From: Verrucomicrobiota bacterium
Lineage (GTDB): Bacteria > Verrucomicrobiota > Verrucomicrobiia > Chthoniobacterales > SZAS-18
Direction of reading: 5' to 3'
Assembly (NCBI GenBank): GCA_018240025.1
Contig: JAFEGM010000085.1
Coordinates: forward strand, 1 to 42,821
DNA: 42,821 bases
Positions 24,714 through 31,247 of this stretch are shown piece by piece (the stretch's first letter is position 1; every line of letters begins with the position of its first letter). Below the pieces are notes generated by a model. The model searched no databases. It saw nothing but the letters and a program-made list of their open reading frames with translations, and was not told the DNA's origin. The translations under genes and the position numbers were made by a program.

Positions 24714-25931
24714 ATGTCCGAACCCGCCGCCCGCCTCTCGAACCGCGCGCTCGTCGCGCTGGTCGCCGGCTCGTTGATTCTGACCATCTCGGTCGGCTTG
24801 CGCCAGAGTTTCGGCCTCTTCGTCGGGCCGATGTCGGTCGATCTCGGACTGACCGCCGGCGCGGTCGGCTTCGCGGTGGCGATGCAGCAGCTCGTCTGGG
24901 GCGCCTCGCAGCCCTTCGCCGGCATGCTGGCCGATCGTTTCGGCCTCCGCCTCGTGCTGGTCGCGGGCGGACTCCTCTACGCCGCCGGGCTGGCCGTGCT
25001 GGCCGGCTCGAACGGCGCGGGCAGTCTGCGCCTGGGCTTCGGCGTGCTCATCGGGCTCGGCCTGAGCGGTGGCGGCTTCTCCATCATTTTCTCAGCCGTG
25101 GCGCGCGAGGTGCCGACCGCCTGGCGCAGCACGGCATCGGGCATCGCGGGGGCGGGCGGCTCGGTCGGACAATTTATCTTCGCGCCCACCGGACAGTTCT
25201 TCATCGAGACCTGGGGCTGGCCCACCGCGCTCGCGATCTACGCGGCCATCGCGCTCCTGACCGTTCCCCTCGGTCTGGTGCTGGCGCCGGCCTCGCATCC
25301 CGTTCACGCGGGCGGGCCGGCCGACGTCTCCCTCGGCGACTCCATCCGCACCGCGCTGCGGACCCCGAGCTATCAGCTGCTCAATGCCGGCTTCTTCGTC
25401 TGCGGCTTTCACATCGCGTTCGTGGCGACGTATCTGCCGGGCTCGGCCGTGGCCTGCGGACTGCCTTCCGTGGTCGGCGCGCAGGCGCTCGGGATCATCG
25501 GCCTGGCCAACATCCTCGGCAGCACCACGGCCGGGATCCTCGGCGCGCGCTACCCGCTGAAATACCTGCTCTCCTCGATCTACTTCATTCGCTCAGCCGC
25601 CATCGCCGCCTTCCTGCTGCTGCCGAAATCGCGCCCGCTCTTCCTCGTCTTCGCCGCGGTGCTCGGCTTCACCTGGCTCGGCACCGTCCCGCTGACCAGC
25701 GGCGTGGTGGCCACGCTTTTCGGGCCGCGGTTCCTGGCCAGCCTGTTCGGCCTCGTCTTCTTCTCGCATCAGGTCGGCGCCTTCTTCGGTGCCTGGCTCG
25801 GCGGGTTCTTCTTCGACCGGACCGGAAGCTACGATGCTGTCTGGCTGCTCGGCCTCAGCCTGTCGTTCGTGGCCGGACTGCTGCATTTGCCGATCCGCGA
25901 ACGGCCGGTGGCGGTGGCGGCGACGGGGTAA
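24714..25931 (+). CDS. Major facilitator superfamily permease
   Basis: A 405-residue transporter with 12 predicted helices. The early segment TISVGLRQSFGLFVGPM and the inter-helix motif GMLADRFGLR (the MFS motif A, between helices 2 and 3) place it with oxalate/formate-antiporter-like and YbfB-like permeases. The substrate cannot be inferred. The last codons and the stop codon lie inside a 51-bp inverted repeat whose other arm is at 26067-26117, so the 3' end has been duplicated into the intergenic gap. It converges on the alcohol dehydrogenase gene. Confidence 0.88.
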   Translation: MSEPAARLSNRALVALVAGSLILTISVGLRQSFGLFVGPMSVDLGLTAGAVGFAVAMQQLVWGASQPFAGMLADRFGLRLVLVAGGLLYAAGLAVLAGSNGAGSLRLGFGVLIGLGLSGGGFSIIFSAVAREVPTAWRSTASGIAGAGGSVGQFIFAPTGQFFIETWGWPTALAIYAAIALLTVPLGLVLAPASHPVHAGGPADVSLGDSIRTALRTPSYQLLNAGFFVCGFHIAFVATYLPGSAVACGLPSVVGAQALGIIGLANILGSTTAGILGARYPLKYLLSSIYFIRSAAIAAFLLLPKSRPLFLVFAAVLGFTWLGTVPLTSGVVATLFGPRFLASLFGLVFFSHQVGAFFGAWLGGFFFDRTGSYDAVWLLGLSLSFVAGLLHLPIRERPVAVAATG

Positions 25932-26117
25932 AGGGTCTCGCGCGAAGCCGCGAAGGCGCGAAGGAAGGTCTCGCGCGAAGCCGCGAAGGCGCGAAGGGAA
26001 GAGGGGGGAATAAACAAGGTCCGTCGGTAGTGACCGGAAACGCCCCCTTTTCCTCTCCCCTTGCCTTTCCTTCGCGACTTCGCGGCTTCGCGCGAGACCC
26101 TTTACCCCGTCGCCGCC
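25916..26117. repeat. Long inverted repeat spanning the MFS stop codon, with octamer units
   Basis: The arms 25916-25966 and 26067-26117 are 51 bp each and complementary at 50 positions, separated by 100 bp. The left arm contains the last 16 coding bases of the MFS gene. Inside are 8-bp units CGCGAAGC and CGCGAAGG in exact register (25941-25964), duplicated directly at 25974-25997. In the gap between convergent genes it could act as a bidirectional terminator. Confidence 0.88.
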
Positions 26118-26139
26118 TTCCGCGGCCTTCGTGGATTTC

Positions 26140-27153
26140 CTACCCGAGATCGTTCTGCAGCACCACGCGGTAGCGGGCCTGGCCGCTGCGGAGGCGATCG
26201 AGAGCGTCGTTGATCTTCGACATCGGGTAGAGCTCGGTCACCGGCTCGATGCGATGGCGGGCGCAAAATTCCAGCATGCGCTCGGTGGTGGCCGGGCTCC
26301 CCAGCGGCGAGCTGGAGAAGGAGCGCTGGCCGACGAGCATCGGAAACACCGGCAGCGAGGCCGGCTCGGCGCCGGCCGCCAGCGTGTGGAACCGCCCGCC
26401 GGGCGCCAGGGTCTGGATCAGCGCGGGCAGGTCGAGCTTGGCTGCGACGGTGCAGAGGATGAGATTGAGCGAGTTGCGCAACGCGCCGAACTCGGAGGAG
26501 TCGCGAGTATTGACCACCCGGTGGGCACCGAGTTGCAGCGCCTCCTCGCGCTTGGAATCGGAGGTCGTAAAGGCGACCACCTCGCAGCCCCAGGCGCGGA
26601 GGAATTTCAGCGCCATGTGGCCGAGTCCGCCGATGCCCATGACGCCGACGCGGTCGGTCGGGCGGACGTCGAACTGGACCAGCGGATTGAAGACCGTGAT
26701 GCCGCCGCAGAAGAGCGGGCCCGACTTGGCTGGATCGAGTCCCTGCGCAAGCGGCGTGGCCCAGGCCCAGTGGCAGCGCACGCGCTGGGCGAAGCCGCCC
26801 GTGCGGCCGACGATGGTGCCTTCGACCGTGGGGCAGAGGTTGTGATTGCCCGAGAGACAGGGCGAGCAGCACATACAGCTCTCTGAGTACCAGCCGAGGC
26901 CGACCGTCTGGCCGACCTGCACGCGCTTGGCGGCGGCGCCGACCTGCGTGACGCGGCCGACCACCTCGTGCCCCGCCACCAGCGGGTAGCGCGACATGTG
27001 CCAGTCGTTGTCGATCATCGCGAGATCCGAGTGACAGATCCCGCAATAGGCGACTTCGATCTCGACGTGCTCGGGCGGAAGTTCGCCGAATTCCAATTCG
27101 ACCAGCTCGAGGCTGGCCTTGGCCGAAGGAGCGGAGAAGGCTTGGATTTTCAC
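26140..27153 (-). CDS. Zinc-dependent alcohol dehydrogenase, CAD/YahK-like
   Basis: NADP-dependent aldehyde reductase/alcohol dehydrogenase of the cinnamyl-alcohol-dehydrogenase group, 337 residues. Catalytic zinc ligands are in YCGICHSD (Cys), GHEVVG (His-Glu) and the later Cys of PLFCGGIT; the structural zinc loop has the Cys series starting SCMCCSPC and ending NHNLC. The nucleotide-binding GIGGLGHMALKF is typical, and FTTSDSKREEA after it favours NADPH, as in E. coli YahK. I used GTG 27153, because VKIQAFSAPSAK aligns with the YahK N-terminus; a longer frame begins with GTG at 27183. The role is probably detoxification of aldehydes. There is no operon partner: nagZ lies 93 bp further upstream on the same strand. 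Confidence 0.93.
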   Translation of the reverse strand: MKIQAFSAPSAKASLELVELEFGELPPEHVEIEVAYCGICHSDLAMIDNDWHMSRYPLVAGHEVVGRVTQVGAAAKRVQVGQTVGLGWYSESCMCCSPCLSGNHNLCPTVEGTIVGRTGGFAQRVRCHWAWATPLAQGLDPAKSGPLFCGGITVFNPLVQFDVRPTDRVGVMGIGGLGHMALKFLRAWGCEVVAFTTSDSKREEALQLGAHRVVNTRDSSEFGALRNSLNLILCTVAAKLDLPALIQTLAPGGRFHTLAAGAEPASLPVFPMLVGQRSFSSSPLGSPATTERMLEFCARHRIEPVTELYPMSKINDALDRLRSGQARYRVVLQNDLG

Positions 27154-27246
27154 GCCGGCATTCAGCCGCGCCGACCGATCCACGTCGAGTGAAGAAGTCG
27201 GCGCAAATGCGTCAGAAGTCGGCGTGAAGGCGTCAACCGCAGTATT

Positions 27247-28335
27247 TCAGTAGATCTCGACCGGCGAGCGTTTGCTGACGTCGGGCGTGCGGTCACGGGC
27301 CCGTTCCTCGCCGAGGGTGTCGACCCGCAGCTGCCAGATCTCGGCATCGACCGCGCGAAACGCCTCCTCGCTGAACTCCGGCACCGGCGGGGCCAGACGC
27401 TCCTTGAATGCGGCCACGCCGGCCAAGGCACGGTCGAGGGCCGCCCGCGGGGCCGACTCCAGCGCGGCGCGCGCTTCGTCGAGGCGATGCACCTGATGGC
27501 AGATCATGGCCAGGTCGTTGCCGGCCACGAGGCTGCGTGCGATGGCGTCGCCGAAGCCGTAGCGATGGACGATCGCGCCCATGTCGAGGTCATCGGTCAT
27601 GACCAGACCGCGATAACCGAGCTCGCCGCGCAGGACGTCCTGGATGGTCCGCTGCGAGAGCGAGGCCGGCCATTCCGCGTCGAGCGCGGGGTAATGCGCA
27701 TGGCAGACCATGATGCTGTCGAGCTCGGCGCCCAGCGCGCGGTAGGGCGCCAGCTCCAGGGCGTCGAGCTCGGCGCGGGCGAAGCCGATGGTCGGCAGCT
27801 CGTGGTGCGCGTCGGCCAAGGCGCGGGTGTAGCCGGGGAAATGCTTGCCACAGCTCGCGATGCCCTCGGCGCGCAGGGCGGCGTTGAAGGCGCCGGCGAG
27901 GCGGAGCGTCTGTGGGACGTCGACCCCGTAGCAGCGGCCGCGCAGCGAGTTGTCGACCGACTCGTCGCCGCCGAGGCAAAAATCGAGCACCGGGCAGAGG
28001 TCGAGATTGAACCCGAACAGCCGCAGCAGCCGGCCGGTCAGGCGTCCGTGCCGCTCGACCAGCGCGGCGTCGTCGCGGCCGCGCAGCTCGCTGGCGCTGG
28101 GCGGCTCACTGCCCAGCACCTTGAGCCGCGAAACCCGGCCGCCTTCCTGGTCGATGGTGATGATCGGCTCGACCTGCGAGAGGTCGCGCAGGTCGTCGAT
28201 CAGCCGGCGCAGCTGCGTGGGCGATTCGATGTTGCGGGTGAAGAGGATGTAGCCGCCCGGCTGCACGCGGCGCAGGATTTCCGCGGTGGGGTCGTCGAGC
28301 GTGGGGCCGGGGATTCCGACGAGCAGGCATTGCAT
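27247..28335 (-). CDS. nagZ: Glycoside hydrolase family 3, NagZ-like beta-N-acetylglucosaminidase
   Basis: A 362-residue hydrolase that in relatives removes GlcNAc from muropeptides during peptidoglycan recycling in the cytoplasm. Family marks are LFTRNI, ITIDQEGGRVSRL, the GKHFPGY segment (substrate-binding Lys-His), the NagZ-specific Asp-His dyad loop with Asp175 and His177 (in LADAHHELP) as general acid/base, and the nucleophile region MTDDLDMGAI at about 246-254. No signal peptide is seen, consistent with a cytosolic enzyme. ATG 28335 (MQCLLVG) is the best start. The gene is divergent from the ArsR operon, with an operator-bearing region between them. Confidence 0.92.
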   Translation of the reverse strand: MQCLLVGIPGPTLDDPTAEILRRVQPGGYILFTRNIESPTQLRRLIDDLRDLSQVEPIITIDQEGGRVSRLKVLGSEPPSASELRGRDDAALVERHGRLTGRLLRLFGFNLDLCPVLDFCLGGDESVDNSLRGRCYGVDVPQTLRLAGAFNAALRAEGIASCGKHFPGYTRALADAHHELPTIGFARAELDALELAPYRALGAELDSIMVCHAHYPALDAEWPASLSQRTIQDVLRGELGYRGLVMTDDLDMGAIVHRYGFGDAIARSLVAGNDLAMICHQVHRLDEARAALESAPRAALDRALAGVAAFKERLAPPVPEFSEEAFRAVDAEIWQLRVDTLGEERARDRTPDVSKRSPVEIY

Positions 28336-28422
28336 CCGCCGGACAAGGCCGCGGAAGCGCGCGGATGCAAGCGGGCGACGCAGTCTCCCCGGCTTGGGAC
28401 AGCGAACGTCCCAAACGCCGAC

Positions 28423-28452
28423 TTGACGCGTAAGGAAATGCTTACGTATGGT
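28423..28452 (+). promoter_or_regulatory. Promoter with embedded palindromic operator for the arsR operon
   Basis: TTGACG (28423-28428, -35) and TATGGT (28447-28452, -10) are separated by 18 bp that hold a perfect 6-6-6 inverted repeat, CGTAAG-GAAATG-CTTACG (28429-28446). A dimeric ArsR-type repressor bound here would block RNA polymerase, so autorepression is the obvious inference. The ATG follows only six bases after the -10, so the mRNA is probably leaderless or nearly so. Confidence 0.6.
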
Positions 28453-28458
28453 CGCCCC

Positions 28459-28812
28459 ATGCCCGCCACCGCCTCTCCGCGCCTGCCCGATGTCTTCGGC
28501 GCCATCAGCCATCCGGCGCGGCGGCAAATGCTCGATCTGCTGCGCGATTCCGAGCGCTCGGTGAGCACGCTGACCCGCTCGTTCCGCATGAGCCGACCGG
28601 CGGTGTCGCAGCATCTGCGCGTTCTGCTCGACGCCGGCCTGGTGCACGAGCAGCGGCACGGGCGCGAACGGCGCTACCGGCTCGTCCCCGCCGGCCTGAC
28701 GCCGGTGCGCGACTGGATGGCGCATTACGAGCGCTACTGGGATCAGCACCTCGGCCGCCTGCAGGCGCTGCTGGCGCGGGCCGAGACGCCGAAAACCAAG
28801 ACTTCCCCATGA
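28459..28812 (+). CDS. ArsR-family transcriptional regulator (SdpR-like, non-metal)
   Basis: A 117-residue winged-helix repressor. Typical sequence: FGAISHPARRQMLDLL, then the recognition region SFRMSRPAVSQHLRVL and the wing HGRERRYRL. The metal-binding ELCV(C/G)D motif of true ArsR/SmtB sensors is absent, and the protein contains no Cys, so it is of the SdpR-like group that usually precedes an SRPBCC gene. Its stop codon overlaps the next ATG (ATGA at 28809-28812). It is expected to bind the palindrome at 28429-28446 in its own promoter. Confidence 0.9.
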   Translation: MPATASPRLPDVFGAISHPARRQMLDLLRDSERSVSTLTRSFRMSRPAVSQHLRVLLDAGLVHEQRHGRERRYRLVPAGLTPVRDWMAHYERYWDQHLGRLQALLARAETPKTKTSP

Positions 28813-29240
28813 AAGACACCATTCGACGCGAACTCGTGCTGCCGCAGCCGCGGGAGCAGGTCTGGCAGGCCCTCACCGACCGCGACGCGCTGGCGGAATG
28901 GATGCACCCGAACGACTTCGAGCCTCGCCTCGGACATCGCTTCACCTTCCGCGTGCCGCCCAAGCCGGAGGTGAATTTCGACGGCCTGACCGTGCATTGC
29001 GAGGTGCTGGAATGCGAGCCACCGAGCCGCCTCGTCTTCACGTGGTCCGCCGGCGGTCCGGTGGTCGACACCCGCGTGACCTTCGAGCTCGAGGCCGACG
29101 GCGCCGGCACCCGGCTGCGCTTCGAGCACAGCGGCTTCGACGTGCACCACCCCTGGGCCGACCGCGCCGTCGCCGGCGCCAACTACGGCTGGGGTCAGAT
29201 GCTCGACCAACTCGCCACGCTCCTCGCCCGCCGAGCCTGA
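28809..29240 (+). CDS. SRPBCC (AHSA1-like) domain protein
   Basis: A 143-residue START/Bet v1-fold protein of the activator-of-Hsp90-ATPase-like type; the fold makes a hydrophobic ligand cavity. The N-terminal REVxLP-like strand (RRELVLPQPREQVWQALTD), the WMHPNDFEP turn and the C-terminal helix (GWGQMLDQLATLL) are characteristic. The role is not known; it may bind a small lipid-like ligand sensed together with the ArsR protein. It overlaps the arsR stop by four bases, so translational coupling is certain from the layout. It is followed by a heptamer repeat and a small membrane protein gene. Confidence 0.88.
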   Translation: MKDTIRRELVLPQPREQVWQALTDRDALAEWMHPNDFEPRLGHRFTFRVPPKPEVNFDGLTVHCEVLECEPPSRLVFTWSAGGPVVDTRVTFELEADGAGTRLRFEHSGFDVHHPWADRAVAGANYGWGQMLDQLATLLARRA

Positions 29241-29271
29241 CGATTCCCACTTCACGGACTCGGCACTTCAG

Positions 29272-29327
29272 CACCTTTCACCTCTCCCCTCTCACCTTTC
29301 ACCTCTCACCTTTCACCTCTCCCCTCC
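29272..29327. repeat. Eight-unit heptamer array between the SRPBCC and small membrane protein genes
   Basis: Units CACCTTT, CACCTCT, CCCCTCT, CACCTTT, CACCTCT, CACCTTT, CACCTCT, CCCCTCC in exact 7-bp register. It ends ten bases before the ATG at 29338 and supplies a pyrimidine-only leader. It is related in motif to the array at 18053-18122. Confidence 0.9.
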
Positions 29328-29337
29328 CACGCCCCCC

Positions 29338-29538
29338 ATGAGCCCCGCCACCGAACGCCTCGTCCTCCGCTGGATCCACATTCTCTTTGGACTGCCGCTA
29401 ATCGGCTACGTTTACGGTCCGCCAGCCGAAGTGCAGCCTTACGCGCCGATGTTTCAATATGTCTTCATGCCCGGGTTGCTCCTTTCGGGCCTCTGGATGT
29501 GGAAGGGACATCTCGTCCGCCGGCTGTTCTCCAAATAA
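29338..29538 (+). CDS. Small two-helix membrane protein
   Basis: A 66-residue protein with two hydrophobic segments (about residues 10-26 and 40-55), an aromatic GYVYGPPAE turn between them and a basic end (KGHLVRRLF). Short proteins with the same RWIH..., GYVYGP and GLWMWKGH marks are found after SRPBCC genes in other bacteria, so it is probably the third gene of the arsR operon. The function is unknown. It is preceded by a heptamer repeat and C-run rather than a Shine-Dalgarno sequence, and it converges on the second ArsR gene 39 bp away. Confidence 0.75.
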   Translation: MSPATERLVLRWIHILFGLPLIGYVYGPPAEVQPYAPMFQYVFMPGLLLSGLWMWKGHLVRRLFSK

Positions 29539-29577
29539 CGCCGGGGCCCTGTCGCGTCAGAGCGTCCAAGTTTCCGC

Positions 29578-29946
29578 TCAGCGCCGACGCGCCCGCGAAG
29601 GAGCCAGGGGCGCCAGCACGCGAGCCTGTTCCTGCAGGCGGGCGCCGATCCCCCGGCAGACGAGCGCGCAGAGCTCGAAGATAAGCGGATCGGCGATGGC
29701 GTAGAAGACCTGCTGGCCTTCCCGCCGGCGCGAGAGGATGCCGGCTTCGGCCAGCGTCTGCAGATGGCGCGAGGCGTTGGCCTGGGTCAGGCCTGTCTCC
29801 GCCAGCAACGTACTCACATTGCGTTCGCCGGCCTCCAGGGCCCGCAGCAGACGCAGGCGGCTGGCTTCACCCAGCACGCGGAAGCGCGCCGCCACCAGCT
29901 CGAGCGCGGCATCGGTCAGGGGCGGATGGGCCTGGGACTTCGACAT
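29578..29946 (-). CDS. ArsR/SmtB-family regulator next to sulfur-transport genes
   Basis: A 122-residue winged-helix regulator (FRVLGEASRLRLLRAL, then TGLTQANASRHLQTL as recognition helix, REGQQVFYAI as wing). Its only two cysteines, Cys93 and Cys97 in ELCALVCRG, are four residues apart in the C-terminal helix. BigR/SqrR sulfide sensors also control YeeE/YedE-type genes, but they use one Cys in the N-terminal helix region and one in the C-terminal helix; here both are in the last helix, so a different thiol switch or a metal site is possible. It is divergent from the transporter pair with 63 bp and a palindromic AT-rich site between. Confidence 0.88.
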   Translation of the reverse strand: MSKSQAHPPLTDAALELVAARFRVLGEASRLRLLRALEAGERNVSTLLAETGLTQANASRHLQTLAEAGILSRRREGQQVFYAIADPLIFELCALVCRGIGARLQEQARVLAPLAPSRARRR

Positions 29947-29984
29947 GGCGGCAGTTTCGGGGTGAATGTGCTTGCGTCAACGTG

Positions 29985-30005
29985 TATGCGCATATAAGCA
30001 TATAT
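29985..30005. promoter_or_regulatory. Candidate ArsR operator between the divergent regulator and transporter genes
   Basis: TATGCGCATA (29985-29994) is a perfect palindrome, and ATATA-AGCA-TATAT (29992-30005) is a 5-4-5 inverted repeat overlapping it. The site is sharply AT-rich for this genome and ends only a few bases before the ATG at 30010, overlapping possible -10 hexamers (TATAAG at 29993). It fits an ArsR-type site that controls both directions. Confidence 0.5.
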
Positions 30006-30009
30006 CATC

Positions 30010-30567
30010 ATGAGCAACTCAACCGACCCCTCTGCCGCCGGCGCACCGCGCCGTCCTGCCTATTGGAATCCCTACGCTATCGGCGCGGGCCTCGGCATCC
30101 TCAGCTGGATCGTCTTCGCCGTGGTCAATCAGCCGCTCGGCATCTCCACCTCACTCTCGGCGGTCTCCAGCAGCTGCGCCGTGCCCTTCCTAGGCAGCGA
30201 GGGGGTGGCGGCCAATGCTTACTGGAAGAAGACGCCGCTCAAGCTCGACTACGGCACGCTCTTCCTCGTCGGCACCTTCCTCGGCGCGCTGGTGGCGGCG
30301 CTGCTTTCGCGCAGCTTCCGGCTCGAAACCGTGCCCGCGGTCTGGGCCGAACGCTTCGGCGCCGGCAGTGGGGTGAGCCGCGCGATCGTCGCCTTCCTCG
30401 GCGGTGCGCTGGTCATGTACGGCGCGCGCCTGGCCGGAGGCTGCACCTCGGGGCACGGCATCAGCGGCTCGCTGCAACTGGCGGTCAGCAGCTGGGTGTT
30501 CTTCCTCACGCTCTTCGGCGCGGGGTTGGTGACGGCCCGACTCGTCTTCGGTCCGACGCGTAGCTGA
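30010..30567 (+). CDS. YeeE/YedE family half-transporter (sulfur uptake), first subunit
   Basis: A 185-residue inner-membrane protein with about four helices. The conserved ARLAGGCTSGHGISG loop, with the Cys of the GGCTSGHG motif, is the hallmark of DUF395/YeeE-YedE proteins; the full-length relative TsuA takes up thiosulfate and relays it by such cysteines. A second Cys at SSSCAVP may be another relay residue. It is half the size of TsuA and pairs with the next gene, which carries the other half. Repression by the divergent ArsR protein is likely. Substrate (thiosulfate or another reduced sulfur compound) is inferred from the family. Confidence 0.88.
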   Translation: MSNSTDPSAAGAPRRPAYWNPYAIGAGLGILSWIVFAVVNQPLGISTSLSAVSSSCAVPFLGSEGVAANAYWKKTPLKLDYGTLFLVGTFLGALVAALLSRSFRLETVPAVWAERFGAGSGVSRAIVAFLGGALVMYGARLAGGCTSGHGISGSLQLAVSSWVFFLTLFGAGLVTARLVFGPTRS

Positions 30568-30601
30568 GTCCATCGATCTCGGCCCTCTAACCCACATCTT
30601 T

Positions 30602-31183
30602 ATGCAATTCCCCATCTCCGGTCCGGCCGCGCTCTGGCTCGCGGTGCTCTTCGGCTTCGTCTTCGGTGCGCTCCTGCAGCGCGGGGGCGTGGTCGATTAC
30701 AACAAGATCGTCAGCCAGTTTCGCTTCCGCGATTTCACCGTCCTCAAGATCATGCTGACCGCGATCGTGGTCGGCGGCATCGGCGTCTTCACGCTGCACG
30801 GCTTCGAGGCGGCGCAATACCACATCAAGCCTGCCAACCTGCTCGCGGTCGGACTCGGCGGTCTCGTCTTCGGCGTCGGCATGGTGCTCTACGGCTACTG
30901 CCCGGGCACCGGAATCGCGGCCTGCGCCACCGGCAGTGTACATGGACTGATCGGCTTCCTCGGGATGCTGGCGGGCGGCGTGATCTACGCGCTGACCTTC
31001 GGCTGGACCGAACAGCATCTGCAGAAGGTCGCGGCCCTCGGCAAGGTGCGCCTGCCCGACCTGACCGGTGTGCCGGACTGGATCTGGTTCGTGGCCTTGG
31101 CCGTGCTGGCGTTGGCGGTCTTCAGCTGGATCGAGCGAATCGAGCGCGCCCGCGCGCTGGCTGCGTCGGTCCCGCGCCGTTGA
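30602..31183 (+). CDS. YeeE/YedE family half-transporter (sulfur uptake), second subunit
   Basis: A 193-residue inner-membrane protein with about five helices. GALLQRGGVVDYNKIV near the start and GYCPGTGIAACATG in the middle are the typical marks of the second YeeE/YedE half (Cys in YCPGTG). It lies 34 bp after the first subunit and surely belongs to the same operon. The two probably form one channel, as in the two-gene PmpA/PmpB arrangement. The leader before the ATG is CU-rich (CCCTCTAACCCACATCTTT), with no Shine-Dalgarno sequence. The last residues are basic. Confidence 0.88.
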   Translation: MQFPISGPAALWLAVLFGFVFGALLQRGGVVDYNKIVSQFRFRDFTVLKIMLTAIVVGGIGVFTLHGFEAAQYHIKPANLLAVGLGGLVFGVGMVLYGYCPGTGIAACATGSVHGLIGFLGMLAGGVIYALTFGWTEQHLQKVAALGKVRLPDLTGVPDWIWFVALAVLALAVFSWIERIERARALAASVPRR

Positions 31184-31247
31184 CGCGTCGACTGCCGCCG
31201 CCTTCGCCATCGCCAACCCGGCGGCGACTCGCGCAGAATGCGGCCGC

